A stretch of DNA of 64,000 bases from Vallicoccus soli (GCF_003594885.1 NZ_QZEZ01000006.1:186001-250000), one strand, 5' to 3'; shown: positions 49,278 to 57,356, numbered from the stretch's first letter. Notes: generated from the letters alone by a model not told the origin. A program made the numbers and translations.

Positions 49278-51518
49278 TCAGCCGGCCTGCGCCTCCCGCG
49301 TCAGCTCCCGGCCCAGGGCGCCCGAGAGCCGGGCGCTGAAGGACGCGGTGAGGTGGTCGTCGTCGCGGTACATGACGACGCCGTCGCGGGTGACCGCGGG
49401 GCACGGGTCGGTGGGGCAGACGTCGAGCGTCAGGCGCACGGAGCCGACCGAGGGGTGGGCGCGCGCGGCCTCCTGCTCGGCCGCGGCGATCTCCTCGTCG
49501 GACACGACCTGGCCGTCGCGGGGGAAGTCGCAGCCGCGCAGGTCGCCCGGGTCCTCCGAGAGGCAGGCGGGCACGTCGACCGTGGGCTTCGGCGTGTCGC
49601 GCAGCACGACCACCCGCGAGGCGACGTCGTCGAGCGCGTCGAACATCTCCTCGGACCCCTCGACCCAGGCCGCGTGGCGCTCCTCGGGGGCGATGTCCTC
49701 GTACGAGGCGTCGACCGCGTTGGGGAAGTGCCCGCCGACCCGGCCGACGGCGACGAGGTCGAGGCGGGGCAGCCCCGCCATGCGCTCCAGCACGTGCGCC
49801 CGCCACTCCTCGCACTGGGTGTAGGGCACCCGCCCGCGCTGGAGCTGGTGGACCCCGTGCGGCGCGCAGCCGGCCTTGCCCCAGAACCACAGGGTCCAGC
49901 CGCGCTCCCGCGCGAGCTGCTCGAAGGCGGGGAACCACTGCTCGGCGTGCGAGTCGCCCCACAGCGCGACGACCCGCGAGCCGTCCTCCGCGCCGAAGCG
50001 GCACTCGGTGCCGGCGGTGGTCGTCGGGTAGTCCACGTGGCAGCCGTCGGTGCCCTCCGGCCGGTCGGCGCGGGCCTCCTCCGGGCTCAGGGTGGTGCTC
50101 GTCGCGTCGGGTCCGGTGAGGACGGCCGAGCCGACGGCGGGCGTACCGCCCGGGACGGCGCCGCCCGGCTCCAGCGGCAGGACCGCGGCCGAGGCGAGCG
50201 GCGGGCCGCTCTCGGTGCCCCGGGGCGCGGTGCCGCCGGTGCCGACGACGCCCGCGCCGAGCGAGGCGACGACGGCGACGGCGGTCAGGCCGGCGCCGAG
50301 GGCCAGCGAGCGCCCGTCGCGCAGGGCCAGGCCCCGCGCGTGCCGCACCGGCTCCTCGACGAGCCGGTGGGTCAGGGCGGCCAGGCCGAACGAGACGACG
50401 ACCGCCGCCAGCGTGGCGAGGGTGCTGCCCCGGGCCGCTCCGCCGGCGCCGCCGACGAGGGCGTCGCCGCCCGCCGTGCCGCCGCTGAGCGCCCCGGCGA
50501 GGACGAGGCACGGCCAGTGCCAGAGGTACCAGCCGTAGGAGATCCGCCCGACGTAGCGCAGGGCCCGGTTGTCGAGCAGGCGGGGTACGCCGGCGGAGGT
50601 CCCGACGGCGGCGGTGCCGCCGGCGAGGACGACGAGCGCGGTGCCGAGCACCGGCACGGCCGCGGCGGCCCCGGGGAAGACGGTGGTGCTGTCGTACGCC
50701 AGGGCGGCGACGACGACGGCGAGCAGGCCGGCCCAGCCGGCGGCGAGGGCGGCGGGGCGCGGCACCCGCGCCACGAGCGGCGCGGCGAGCGCCAGCGCGG
50801 CGCCGACGGCGAGCTCCCAGGCCCGGGTGTGCAGGCCGTAGTAGGCGACGGGCCCGGCGGTGCGGGTGGTCAGCGCGGACACGGCGAAGGACAGGCCGCC
50901 GACCACGGCGAGCAGCAGGGCGACGCGGGTGACCGCGACCCGCGGGCTGCGCCGCGCCAGGCCGGCGCCCGCCACGAGGAGGAGCAGCAGCGGCCAGGCG
51001 ACGTAGAACTGCTCCTCCACCGCGAGCGACCAGTAGTGCAGCACCGGGCTCTTGTCGGTGTCGGCCATGTACTCGGTCGACTCGGCCGCGAACTGCCAGT
51101 TGGCGACGTAGAGCGCCGCCGCCCGCACGTCGCCCGCCAGTCCGCCGTGGTCCAGCGGCGGCAGGACGAGGTACGACACCACGGCCGTGACCACGAGGAC
51201 GAGCGTGGACATCGGCAGCAGCCGGCGGGCGCGGCGCGCCCAGAAGCGGCGCAGCGAGACGGTGCCGGTGGTCCGCAGCTCGTGCAGCAGCAGGCCGGTG
51301 ATGAGGAAGCCGGACAGCACGAAGAAGACGTCGACGCCGACGTACCCCCCGGCCAGGGCGCCGACCCCCGCGTGGAAGGCGACGACGAGGCCGACCGCCA
51401 CCGCGCGCAGGCCCTCGATGTCCCCCCGGTGCCTCCCCCCGGACGTCGCCCCGGCCCGTGCCCCGCGCCGCGCGTCGGCGGCGGCGAGGTCGACGGCGGG
51501 GGCGGCGGTGCCGCTCAG
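49278..51518 (-). CDS. Acyltransferase-3/SGNH O-acyltransferase (OafA-like), likely CTG start
   Basis: Membrane O-acetyltransferase of about 746 residues that modifies cell-surface glycans. The N-terminal part has 10 or more helices with GLRAVAVGLVVAFHAG (catalytic His near residue 46), GVDVFFVLSGFLIT and HYWSLAVEEQFYVAWP. An extracytoplasmic SGNH esterase domain follows, with WGDSHAEQW near 517 and DDHLT near 721. The frame has no ATG, GTG or TTG before the conserved DIEGLRAVAV; the only plausible start is CTG at 51518, with GGAG 6 bases upstream. A GTG at 51401 would remove the conserved Arg motif. A 27-codon reading frame ends in overlap with the CTG. Confidence 0.88.
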   Translation of the reverse strand: MSGTAAPAVDLAAADARRGARAGATSGGRHRGDIEGLRAVAVGLVVAFHAGVGALAGGYVGVDVFFVLSGFLITGLLLHELRTTGTVSLRRFWARRARRLLPMSTLVLVVTAVVSYLVLPPLDHGGLAGDVRAAALYVANWQFAAESTEYMADTDKSPVLHYWSLAVEEQFYVAWPLLLLLVAGAGLARRSPRVAVTRVALLLAVVGGLSFAVSALTTRTAGPVAYYGLHTRAWELAVGAALALAAPLVARVPRPAALAAGWAGLLAVVVAALAYDSTTVFPGAAAAVPVLGTALVVLAGGTAAVGTSAGVPRLLDNRALRYVGRISYGWYLWHWPCLVLAGALSGGTAGGDALVGGAGGAARGSTLATLAAVVVSFGLAALTHRLVEEPVRHARGLALRDGRSLALGAGLTAVAVVASLGAGVVGTGGTAPRGTESGPPLASAAVLPLEPGGAVPGGTPAVGSAVLTGPDATSTTLSPEEARADRPEGTDGCHVDYPTTTAGTECRFGAEDGSRVVALWGDSHAEQWFPAFEQLARERGWTLWFWGKAGCAPHGVHQLQRGRVPYTQCEEWRAHVLERMAGLPRLDLVAVGRVGGHFPNAVDASYEDIAPEERHAAWVEGSEEMFDALDDVASRVVVLRDTPKPTVDVPACLSEDPGDLRGCDFPRDGQVVSDEEIAAAEQEAARAHPSVGSVRLTLDVCPTDPCPAVTRDGVVMYRDDDHLTASFSARLSGALGRELTREAQAG

Positions 51519-51598
51519 GACGCGCTCCGCTCGACCGTGCGCGGGGTGCTGCGGGGGCCGGCGGGCGGCGGCAGGTGGATCGGTGTCACGCCACCCAT
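51515..51598 (-). CDS. Possible 27-residue leader peptide before the O-acyltransferase
   Basis: ATG at 51598 to TGA at 51517-51515 encodes a Pro/Arg-rich peptide (MGGVTPIHLPPPAGPR at its start). Its TGA overlaps the CTG of the acyltransferase gene (CTGA), mimicking the GTGA overlaps used for translational coupling elsewhere in the window. An alternative is that a frameshift joins the two frames into one protein. Confidence 0.4.
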   Translation of the reverse strand: MGGVTPIHLPPPAGPRSTPRTVERSAS

Positions 51599-51626
51599 GG
51601 TCGCAGCCCGCGACGGGTGCGGCGCG

Positions 51627-52499
51627 TCACCGCGCCCGGCCGGTCAGGTCCGCGCACCCCTCCTCACCGGGCAGGAGCGGGCGCAGGACGACGGACCACT
51701 CCGCGCCGCCGGAGGTCCAGGGGGTTAGCGCGTCGGCGTCCGCGGCCGCGTCGAGCACCGCGTCGGCCTGCGCCCCCCGGGCGACGACGCAGCCGCCCTC
51801 GACCCCCTCGCCGAGGGGCTCGCCCGGCAGGGCGGGGCCGGGCCACGGCACGGGGGTCCGCGCACCGACCGCGGGGTCGGCCGGGCCGGGCGGCACGGGG
51901 GCGACGAGGGCGGCGACCGCCGCGGGCTCGTACGGCGAGGTCGCGGCGCCCTGCACGGCCGCGGCGGCCTCCTCCACGGCCGCCGCGAGGCGCGCCCGGG
52001 CGTCCTGCTGCTCCGCGGTGAGCGCGGGGTCGGGGGCGACGGCCTCGGCGAGGGCGTACGCCTCGAGGACGTGCTCCCGGCCCTCGTGCCGGAGGGTGAC
52101 CCGCGTCGTCGTCGCGTCGGCCACCGGCGGCTCGCCGAGGTCCGGGTCCCCGCCGACCCCGGCGTCGAGGAGCGCCTGCACCAGCCGGTCGACCTGCTCC
52201 GCCGGGAGCGTCCCCGTGGCCACCGGCCGCAGCGCGGGGCCCGGGTAGACGGCGGGGACCGCAGCGGAGGTGTGCGCCGTGCCGTCGGCCTCCACGACGA
52301 GGAGGGGCAGCCGTGCGGCCAGCTCCTGCGGGCTCGTGAACCCGCCCGTGGCGTCGACGCGCAGGACGGGGCCCGGTGCAGGCTCCTCGCCAGCGCCCGG
52401 GGAGGCCCCGGACGTCGTCGTGGTGCTCCCGCAGCCCGCGGCCAGGGCCGCGGTGACCAGCAGGCTCGTCGTCAGCGCGCGCGTGCGTCGGGTCCCCAT
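51627..52499 (-). CDS. Lipoprotein of unknown function
   Basis: A 290-residue lipoprotein: Arg-rich start, hydrophobic segment and lipobox LAAGC (Cys23), followed by a Ser/Thr/Gly linker. The outside domain has two C-terminal cysteines (GGCVV and EGCAD). Not recognised. It lies upstream of the acyltransferase gene in the same direction. Confidence 0.8.
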   Translation of the reverse strand: MGTRRTRALTTSLLVTAALAAGCGSTTTTSGASPGAGEEPAPGPVLRVDATGGFTSPQELAARLPLLVVEADGTAHTSAAVPAVYPGPALRPVATGTLPAEQVDRLVQALLDAGVGGDPDLGEPPVADATTTRVTLRHEGREHVLEAYALAEAVAPDPALTAEQQDARARLAAAVEEAAAAVQGAATSPYEPAAVAALVAPVPPGPADPAVGARTPVPWPGPALPGEPLGEGVEGGCVVARGAQADAVLDAAADADALTPWTSGGAEWSVVLRPLLPGEEGCADLTGRAR

Positions 52500-52553
52500 G
52501 GGCCTGCGACGCAGCGGCGGGCGGAGCGGTTCCCGCGCCGGTCCGCAGGCGCG

Positions 52554-53981
52554 TCAGACCACGTACGCCGCCGGCGCCGGACCGTCCTGCGGCGCCACGT
52601 CGGCCGCCGCCGCGGCGAGGTCGGCGACGGCCCGGCGCAGCACGGGCGCCGGGTGGGTGTACGGCAGGCGGAGCCGGTCCTCGAACGCGTGCCCGGCGCC
52701 GAAGCGGGGCCCGGCGGCGAGGTGCAGCCCGCGCCGCGCGGCGGCGGCCACGAGCGCGCTCGACGTCGGGGCGGGCAGCCGGCACCAGAGGAACAGGCCC
52801 CCGGAGGGCACCGGGACCTCCCAGGAGGGCAGGTGCTCGCCGAGGGCGGCGACGAGCGCGGCGCGTGAGGCGCGCAGGGCCGGGCGGCGCTCGGCGAGCA
52901 CCGCGTCCAGCCCGTCGAGCAGGTGGCAGGCCGCGAGCTGCTCCACGACGGGGCCGCTGAGCTCGCGCCGGGCGAGGGCCGCGGCGAGCCGGTGCACGAG
53001 CGGGGGGTCGGCGCGCAGCCAGCCGACCCGCAGCCCGCCCCACACCGCCTTGCTCAGCGTGCCGACGGACACCGAGCGGCCCGGCGCGAGCGCGGCGGCC
53101 AGCGGGGGCGGGGGCTCGCCGTCGAGCGCGAGCTCGGCGAAGGTCTCGTCGACGAGGGCCAGCGTCCCGGCCCCCTGGAGCCCGGCGGCGAGCCGGCGCC
53201 GCTGGGCGGCGTCGAGGGTGAGGCCGGTCGGGTTCTGGGCGTCGGGCACGAGGTACGCGAGCGGGGCGCCCGTCGCGCGGGCCGCCGCCGACAGCGCGGC
53301 GACCGCGCCGTCCCCGTCGCCGAGCGCGACGGGGACGCGGGCGGGCCGGGCGCCGCCGGCGGCGAGCGCGTCGAGGGCGTTGGGGTAGCCCGGGTCCTCG
53401 ACGACCACCCGCTGCCCGCGGCGCAGCAGCACGTCGAGGCAGGCGCTCAGGCCGTGCAGCGCGCCCGAGGTGACGAGGACCTGCTCCGGGGTCGTCGGCA
53501 GGCCGCGGCGGGCGTACCGCTCGGCGATGCGGGCCCGCAGCCCCGGCAGCCCGCCGGGGTGGTAGCCGTGCCCGGGCAGCAGCCGGGGAAGCTCGTCGAG
53601 GGCGGCGGCGTACGCGGCCGGCACCTGCGGCGGCGCGGCCGGCGCGGCGTGCGCGAGGTCGAGGACGCCCTCGCCGACCGGGCCCGGGACCCAGCCCGCC
53701 CGCACCGGGCCGGCGGGCAGCGCCGTCCAGGTGCCGGCGCCCTGGCGGGCGAGCGCCCAGCCGTCGTCGCGCAGGCGGCGGTAGGCCGAGGTCACGGTGT
53801 CGCGGCTGAGCCCGAGCGCGGGGGCGAGCTCGCGCTCGGCGGGGAGCCGCGCCCCGACGGGCAGCCGGCCGTCGGCCACGAGCAGGCGCAGGCGCGCGGC
53901 GAGCGCGGCGTAGCGCGGGCCGCGCTCCGCGCCGAGGTCGCCGACGAGGCCCGCCAGCCGGGCTGCGCCCACCGCGTCCAT
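52554..53981 (-). CDS. MocR-type GntR/aminotransferase regulator
   Basis: A 475-residue regulator fusing a GntR winged helix (about 20-90: LPAERELAPALGLSRDTVTSAYRRL) to a fold-type I aminotransferase domain. PLP-site motifs are DPGYPNALDAL, DAQNPTGLTLD, VDETFAEL and the lysine in TLSKAVWGG. Such proteins bind PLP or amino compounds and regulate a neighbouring gene. It is divergent from a YczE-type membrane protein; a MocR gene next to yczE is also seen in Bacillus subtilis (ycxD/yczE). Confidence 0.94.
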   Translation of the reverse strand: MDAVGAARLAGLVGDLGAERGPRYAALAARLRLLVADGRLPVGARLPAERELAPALGLSRDTVTSAYRRLRDDGWALARQGAGTWTALPAGPVRAGWVPGPVGEGVLDLAHAAPAAPPQVPAAYAAALDELPRLLPGHGYHPGGLPGLRARIAERYARRGLPTTPEQVLVTSGALHGLSACLDVLLRRGQRVVVEDPGYPNALDALAAGGARPARVPVALGDGDGAVAALSAAARATGAPLAYLVPDAQNPTGLTLDAAQRRRLAAGLQGAGTLALVDETFAELALDGEPPPPLAAALAPGRSVSVGTLSKAVWGGLRVGWLRADPPLVHRLAAALARRELSGPVVEQLAACHLLDGLDAVLAERRPALRASRAALVAALGEHLPSWEVPVPSGGLFLWCRLPAPTSSALVAAAARRGLHLAAGPRFGAGHAFEDRLRLPYTHPAPVLRRAVADLAAAAADVAPQDGPAPAAYVV

Positions 53982-53994
53982 GCCACTCCCGCCG

Positions 53995-54019
53995 ATTGGC
54001 CTGCTGCCGACCCGCCAAT
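53995..54019. promoter_or_regulatory. Inverted repeat ATTGGC-N13-GCCAAT, MocR site candidate
   Basis: Six-base arms at 53995-54000 and 54014-54019 in the 57-bp gap between mocR and the YczE gene. The sequence is A/T-richer than its surroundings, which fits a regulator target. Confidence 0.55.
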
Positions 54020-54038
54020 GCTGGGCCACGATGGGCGG

Positions 54039-54665
54039 GTGCCGCAACGCCTGCCCCGCCGCCTCGTCCAGCTCTACGCCGGCCTCGTGCTGTACGGCGC
54101 CTCCATGGCGCTGCTCGTGCGCGCCGAGCTCGGCGTCATGCCCTGGGACGTGCTGCACCAGGGCCTCGCCGGGATCCTCGGCTGGTCCCTCGGGACGGTG
54201 ACGATCGCCGTCGGGGCGCTCGTCCTGCTGCTGTGGGTCCCGCTGCGCGAGCGGCCGGGCCTCGGGACGGTGAGCAACGTGCTCGTCATCGGCCTCGCCG
54301 TCGACGCGGTGCTGCGGGTGCTGCCCGAGGTCGACGGGCTCGCCCTGCGGGTCGTGCTCGCCGTCGCGGGGACGCTGCTCAACGCCGTCGCCACGGCGGC
54401 GTACATCGGCGTGCGCCTCGGCCCCGGCCCCCGCGACGGGCTCATGACCGGGCTCGTGCGGCGCACCGGCGGCTCGGTGCGGCTCGTCCGGACCTCCATC
54501 GAGGTCGCCGTCGTGGCGCTCGGGTGGGTGCTCGGCGGCACGTTCGGCGCGGCCACCGTGCTGTACGCCCTCGCCATCGGCCCGCTCGTGCAGATCGCCC
54601 TGCCGCGCTTCGAGGTGGGGCCGGCGCGGGCGCCGCTGCGCCCGCGCCGGCCCGCCCCCGCCTGA
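54039..54665 (+). CDS. YczE/YyaS/YitT-type membrane protein
   Basis: Integral membrane protein of 208 residues with about five helices; LYGASMALLVRAELGVMPWDVLHQGLA and GPRDGLMTGLVRRTGGSVRLVRTSIE are the conserved blocks of the YczE family. Function unknown; in Bacillus it lies next to the surfactin locus. Start GTG at 54039 is 6 bases behind CACGAT; an ATG at 54018 is also in frame. Divergent from mocR. Confidence 0.9.
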   Translation: MPQRLPRRLVQLYAGLVLYGASMALLVRAELGVMPWDVLHQGLAGILGWSLGTVTIAVGALVLLLWVPLRERPGLGTVSNVLVIGLAVDAVLRVLPEVDGLALRVVLAVAGTLLNAVATAAYIGVRLGPGPRDGLMTGLVRRTGGSVRLVRTSIEVAVVALGWVLGGTFGAATVLYALAIGPLVQIALPRFEVGPARAPLRPRRPAPA

Positions 54666-54679
54666 CGGGGCCCGACGGG

Positions 54680-55507
54680 TCAGGCCGGGGCCGCCACCCG
54701 CTGCTCGAGGAACGCGCGCCACCCGGCCGCCTCCTGCGCCGCCGCGTCGGCATCGGGTCCGTACAGGTAGAGGTAGAGGCTGGCGCCGACCTGGTCGCCC
54801 ATGCCCTCGACGCCGACGAAGGCCGTGCCGGGTGCGGGTGCGTCGAGGACGAGGAAGTACGTCGCCGACGCGCCGGTGGCGACCCGCTCCTGGACGGTCC
54901 CGGCCAGCGCGGGGGCGCCGGGAGCGGCCACCTCGAGGCGGTCGCCGGCGCCGAGGTCGTCCCGCACCCCGAGCGCGGCGCACAGCCGGGAGAAGGCGTC
55001 GTCCAGCGGCCCGGGCAGCATGACCGTCGGGATGACCGCTCGCGCCCGCTGCCCCCGGTGGTGGGTGAGGTGCAGGCGCAGGTTGGCCAGGAAGATCCGC
55101 CAGCCCTCGCTCATGCCGTGGTAGTCCGCGTCCCAGTCCTCGCCCGGGCCGAAGCCGGTGTTGACCAGGCGCACGACGCACGTCCCGCCGTCGCGGGCCT
55201 CGACGAGCCACTCGTACGCGAGCGCCCGCTCGCCCGTCCCCTCGAAGACGACCCGTCGCGGCGGGTCCCACGCCGTCACGGTCCCGGTCTCCTCCCCGAA
55301 CCCCTCGCCGAAGTCCATGCGCACCCCGCCCCCGGCGCGCTCGTCGACCTCGTGCGGCACGAACCAGGACGAGATGCCCGGCCCGGTCGCCACGGCCTCC
55401 CACACCTCCTCGGGCGTGCCGGGCACCTCGACGGACAGGTCGATGGTGCGGCCCCCGCCGGTGCGGTCCCGGTGGTCGCGGTCCTCGTCGTGACGGGCGT
55501 CAGTCAT
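54680..55507 (-). CDS. SRPBCC-domain protein (AHSA1-like)
   Basis: A 275-residue protein with an N-terminal START/AHSA1-type domain (VEVPGTPEEVWEAVATGPGISSWFVP, then WDPPRRVVFEGTGERALAYEWLVEA and the terminal helix GWRIFLANLRLHLTHH). A second part (about 160-275) is a less typical SRPBCC-like or dimer half. Binds hydrophobic ligands in other members. Its ATG lies 8 bases inside the 3' end of the ArsR-type gene, so they form an operon; this ArsR/SRPBCC pairing is common. Confidence 0.88.
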   Translation of the reverse strand: MTDARHDEDRDHRDRTGGGRTIDLSVEVPGTPEEVWEAVATGPGISSWFVPHEVDERAGGGVRMDFGEGFGEETGTVTAWDPPRRVVFEGTGERALAYEWLVEARDGGTCVVRLVNTGFGPGEDWDADYHGMSEGWRIFLANLRLHLTHHRGQRARAVIPTVMLPGPLDDAFSRLCAALGVRDDLGAGDRLEVAAPGAPALAGTVQERVATGASATYFLVLDAPAPGTAFVGVEGMGDQVGASLYLYLYGPDADAAAQEAAGWRAFLEQRVAAPA

Positions 55508-56159
55508 GGGCGGTCCCCTCGTCGTGGTGGTGGTCCTGCGGGTCCTGCGGGTCCTGCGGGTCCTGCTGCTCCTGCGGGCGCGGGTGGGCGAGCACGACGA
55601 CGCGGTACGTCCGCCCGCCCGCCGCGCCCTCGTCGTGGTAGCGGGCGGCCAGGTCGCGCACGGCCCCGGCGAGCTCCGCCGCGAACGCCGAGCGGTCGGC
55701 GGCCGAGGCGAAGCGGACGTCCACGTCGAGGCTCAGGGTCGGCAGCCGCTGCCCGGCCCGCTGCGCCCCGCGCAGCAGCCCGCCCACCTCGCGCACCGCG
55801 CGCCCGGCCAGCGCCACGAGGTACGCCGCCGAGAGCCGGTCGGGCACCCGCGCCGGGTCGGCCGCGGCACCGCCGAGGACGCCGGGCGACACGACGTACG
55901 ACGCCGCGCTCGCCGCGAGCACCCGCTCGACGATCCCGCCGTGCCGGCGCCGGCCCACCTCCACGACGAGCCCCTGCTCCTCCAGCGCGCGCAGGTGGTG
56001 GCCCACCTGCTGGCGCGGCAGGCCGACGCGCGCGGCGACGGCGGCCGCCGACGCGGGCTCGGCGGCCAGCGCGGCGAGCAGCCGCGAGCGCCGCGGGTCG
56101 AGCGCGGCGAGCGCGGCGGCGGGGTCCTCGAGCACGGCGACGTCGGGCACGGGCACCAC
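55500..56159 (-). CDS. ArsR-type winged-helix regulator
   Basis: A 219-residue regulator with an N-terminal helix-turn-helix (LDPRRSRLLAALAAEPASAAAVAARVGLPRQQVGHHLRALEEQG in pieces) and a C-terminal domain typical of ArsR regulators paired with SRPBCC proteins. The last 25 residues hold an in-frame QDP repeat and a His/Asp tail. GTG at 56159 is chosen over a TTG at 56186, because the latter would lie in a perfect operator-like palindrome. No metal-binding cysteines are visible. Confidence 0.88.
   Translation of the reverse strand: MVPVPDVAVLEDPAAALAALDPRRSRLLAALAAEPASAAAVAARVGLPRQQVGHHLRALEEQGLVVEVGRRRHGGIVERVLAASAASYVVSPGVLGGAAADPARVPDRLSAAYLVALAGRAVREVGGLLRGAQRAGQRLPTLSLDVDVRFASAADRSAFAAELAGAVRDLAARYHDEGAAGGRTYRVVVLAHPRPQEQQDPQDPQDPQDHHHDEGTAHD
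55532..55567 (-). repeat. 9-bp tandem repeat, four units
   Basis: Three perfect GGTCCTGCG units and one with a final T encode Gln-Asp-Pro repeats at the C-terminus of the ArsR-type protein. It resembles the 9-bp repeat at 39518 read as CAGGACCSG. Confidence 0.9.
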
Positions 56160-56166
56160 GGTGCTC

Positions 56167-56186
56167 TTGACAGGAGAACCTGTCAA
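56167..56186. promoter_or_regulatory. ArsR operator candidate TTGACAGG-N4-CCTGTCAA
   Basis: Perfect 8-bp arms with an AGAA spacer, 8 bp upstream of the chosen arsR start and 44 bp before the divergent gene at 56231. A strong site for a dimeric winged-helix protein; the arms also supply a TTGACA -35-like box. Confidence 0.75.
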
Positions 56187-56230
56187 GGAGGCGGATGGCC
56201 ACGGGCCCTCCGGGGGACGACACTGCGGGC

Positions 56231-56647
56231 ATGACCTGGGACGTGTACGCGCTCCGCCCGCCGCACGGCGTGCGCCGGCTCGAGGACCTGCCCGAGGGCT
56301 GGCTCCCCCCGGTCGTCGGCGACCCCGGGGCGGTCGCCGCCCGGGTGCGCGAGGCCGCGCCGCACGCCGAGCCGGGCAGCGGCGGCTGGCTCGCGCTGCG
56401 CGGCCCCGACCACGACGTCGACGTCGCCCTCGGCAAGGGCGTCGAGGTCCGCGACCTCACGCTCTACGTCAACGGCGGCGACGGCGCGGTCCCCGTCGTC
56501 CTCGCCGTCTGCCGCGCCGTCGGCGTCGTCCCCTTCGACACCGAGACCGGCGACGTGCTCACCGAGGACTCCCGCCCCCCGGGCCCGCCCGCCGACGACG
56601 CCGACGACGAGCCCCGCGGCTTCTGGCGCCGCCTCGTCCGCCGCTGA
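56231..56647 (+). CDS. Conserved protein of unknown function
   Basis: A 138-residue cytoplasmic protein beginning MTWDVYALRPPHGVRRLEDLPEGWLP. The fold seems to be a small alpha/beta domain (VRDLTLYVNGGDGAVPVVLAVCRAVGVVPFD). I recall similar uncharacterised proteins in many bacteria. ATG at 56231 follows GACACT by 6 bases; a longer form from 56195 has AAGGAGG but too short a spacer. Divergent from arsR and facing its operator. Confidence 0.75.
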   Translation: MTWDVYALRPPHGVRRLEDLPEGWLPPVVGDPGAVAARVREAAPHAEPGSGGWLALRGPDHDVDVALGKGVEVRDLTLYVNGGDGAVPVVLAVCRAVGVVPFDTETGDVLTEDSRPPGPPADDADDEPRGFWRRLVRR

Positions 56648-56657
56648 CCCCCGGCCG

Positions 56658-56682
56658 CCACGGGCGCGTGATCGCCGCCGGG
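56658..56682 (-). repeat. GATCATGC interspersed repeat, copy 5 (divergent copy)
   Basis: Minus-strand copy with GATCACGCGCCCGTGG in place of the common core. It starts 10 bases after the stop of the gene at 56231 and forms a head-to-head pair with copy 6. Confidence 0.6.
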
Positions 56683-56686
56683 AAGC

Positions 56687-56710
56687 CCCGCCGTGATCAT
56701 GCGCTGGTGG
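56687..56710 (+). repeat. GATCATGC interspersed repeat, copy 6
   Basis: Core CGTGATCATGCGCTGGTGG; only 4 bases separate it from the inverted copy 5. Confidence 0.75.
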
Positions 56711-56741
56711 TGGCGGCGGAGCGAGGGGTGGGGCACGACCT

Positions 56742-56765
56742 CCCGCCGCGATCATGCGCTGGTGG
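56742..56765 (+). repeat. GATCATGC interspersed repeat, copy 7
   Basis: Core CGCGATCATGCGCTGGTGG; faces inverted copy 8 across 86 bases. Confidence 0.75.
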
Positions 56766-56851
56766 TCGTGGCGCGGCCGGGGGCGGCACGTCCCGCGCGG
56801 CTGGGCTGCTCCGCCAGGCGTACGAGGAGGCGGCCGGCCCCTCGACCCCCA

Positions 56852-56876
56852 CCACGAGCGCATGATCGCGGCGGGG
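56852..56876 (-). repeat. GATCATGC interspersed repeat, copy 8 (inverted)
   Basis: Minus-strand core CGCGATCATGCGCTCGTGG. It begins on the base right after the stop codon of the Lrp-family gene and shares its orientation. Confidence 0.75.
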
Positions 56877-57356
56877 TCAGGCGTGGCGGTCGCGGCGGTC
56901 GAGGACGTGGCGCAGGACGGTGCGGGTCTCGAGGCCGGTGACGCCGGGGGCGAGGCGGACGGCCTGGACGGCGGCGTACAGCTCCTGCTGGGTCGCGCAC
57001 TCCAGGCGCACCTCGTAGTCGACGGAGCCGGCGAGGTCGAGGACCTCGACGACGGCGGGGACGGCGGCGAGCGCGGCCTCGCAGGCGTCCGCGTCGGCGT
57101 CGGCGGCGACGCGCAGGTGGACGAGGGCGGACAGCGCCGCCTGGCGGGAGGGCTCGAGCACGGCCGTGTAGCCGCGCAGCACCCCCTCGGCCTCGAGGCG
57201 GCGCATGCGCTGGGCGACGGCGTTGGCGGAGAGCCCGACGGCGGCGCCGAGGTCGCGGTACGAGGCGCGGGCGTTCCTCACGAGCAGGCGGAGGATCCTC
57301 TCGTCCGTCGCGTCGGGGCGGCGGTTGCTCACGGGCGTCGCGCTCACGCCTTGCAT
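56877..57356 (-). CDS. Lrp/AsnC-family regulator
   Basis: A 159-residue feast/famine regulator. HTH: ILRLLVRNARASYRDLGAAVGLSANAVAQRMRRLEAEGVLRGY (residues about 20-62), followed by the RAM ligand domain ending VTGLETRTVLRHVLD. Divergent from an EamA exporter with a 10-bp CCCGGCCGGG palindrome in the 32-bp gap, a common pairing where Lrp controls amino-acid or metabolite export. A GTG at 57347 is an alternative start. Confidence 0.93.
   Translation of the reverse strand: MQGVSATPVSNRRPDATDERILRLLVRNARASYRDLGAAVGLSANAVAQRMRRLEAEGVLRGYTAVLEPSRQAALSALVHLRVAADADADACEAALAAVPAVVEVLDLAGSVDYEVRLECATQQELYAAVQAVRLAPGVTGLETRTVLRHVLDRRDRHA

Noticed and set aside
56693-56941. Short plus-strand frame starting inside repeat copy 6 (Trp-rich start)
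   Set aside because: It is made of repeat sequence and runs antisense into the Lrp gene; similar Trp-rich starts arise from any copy of the repeat.
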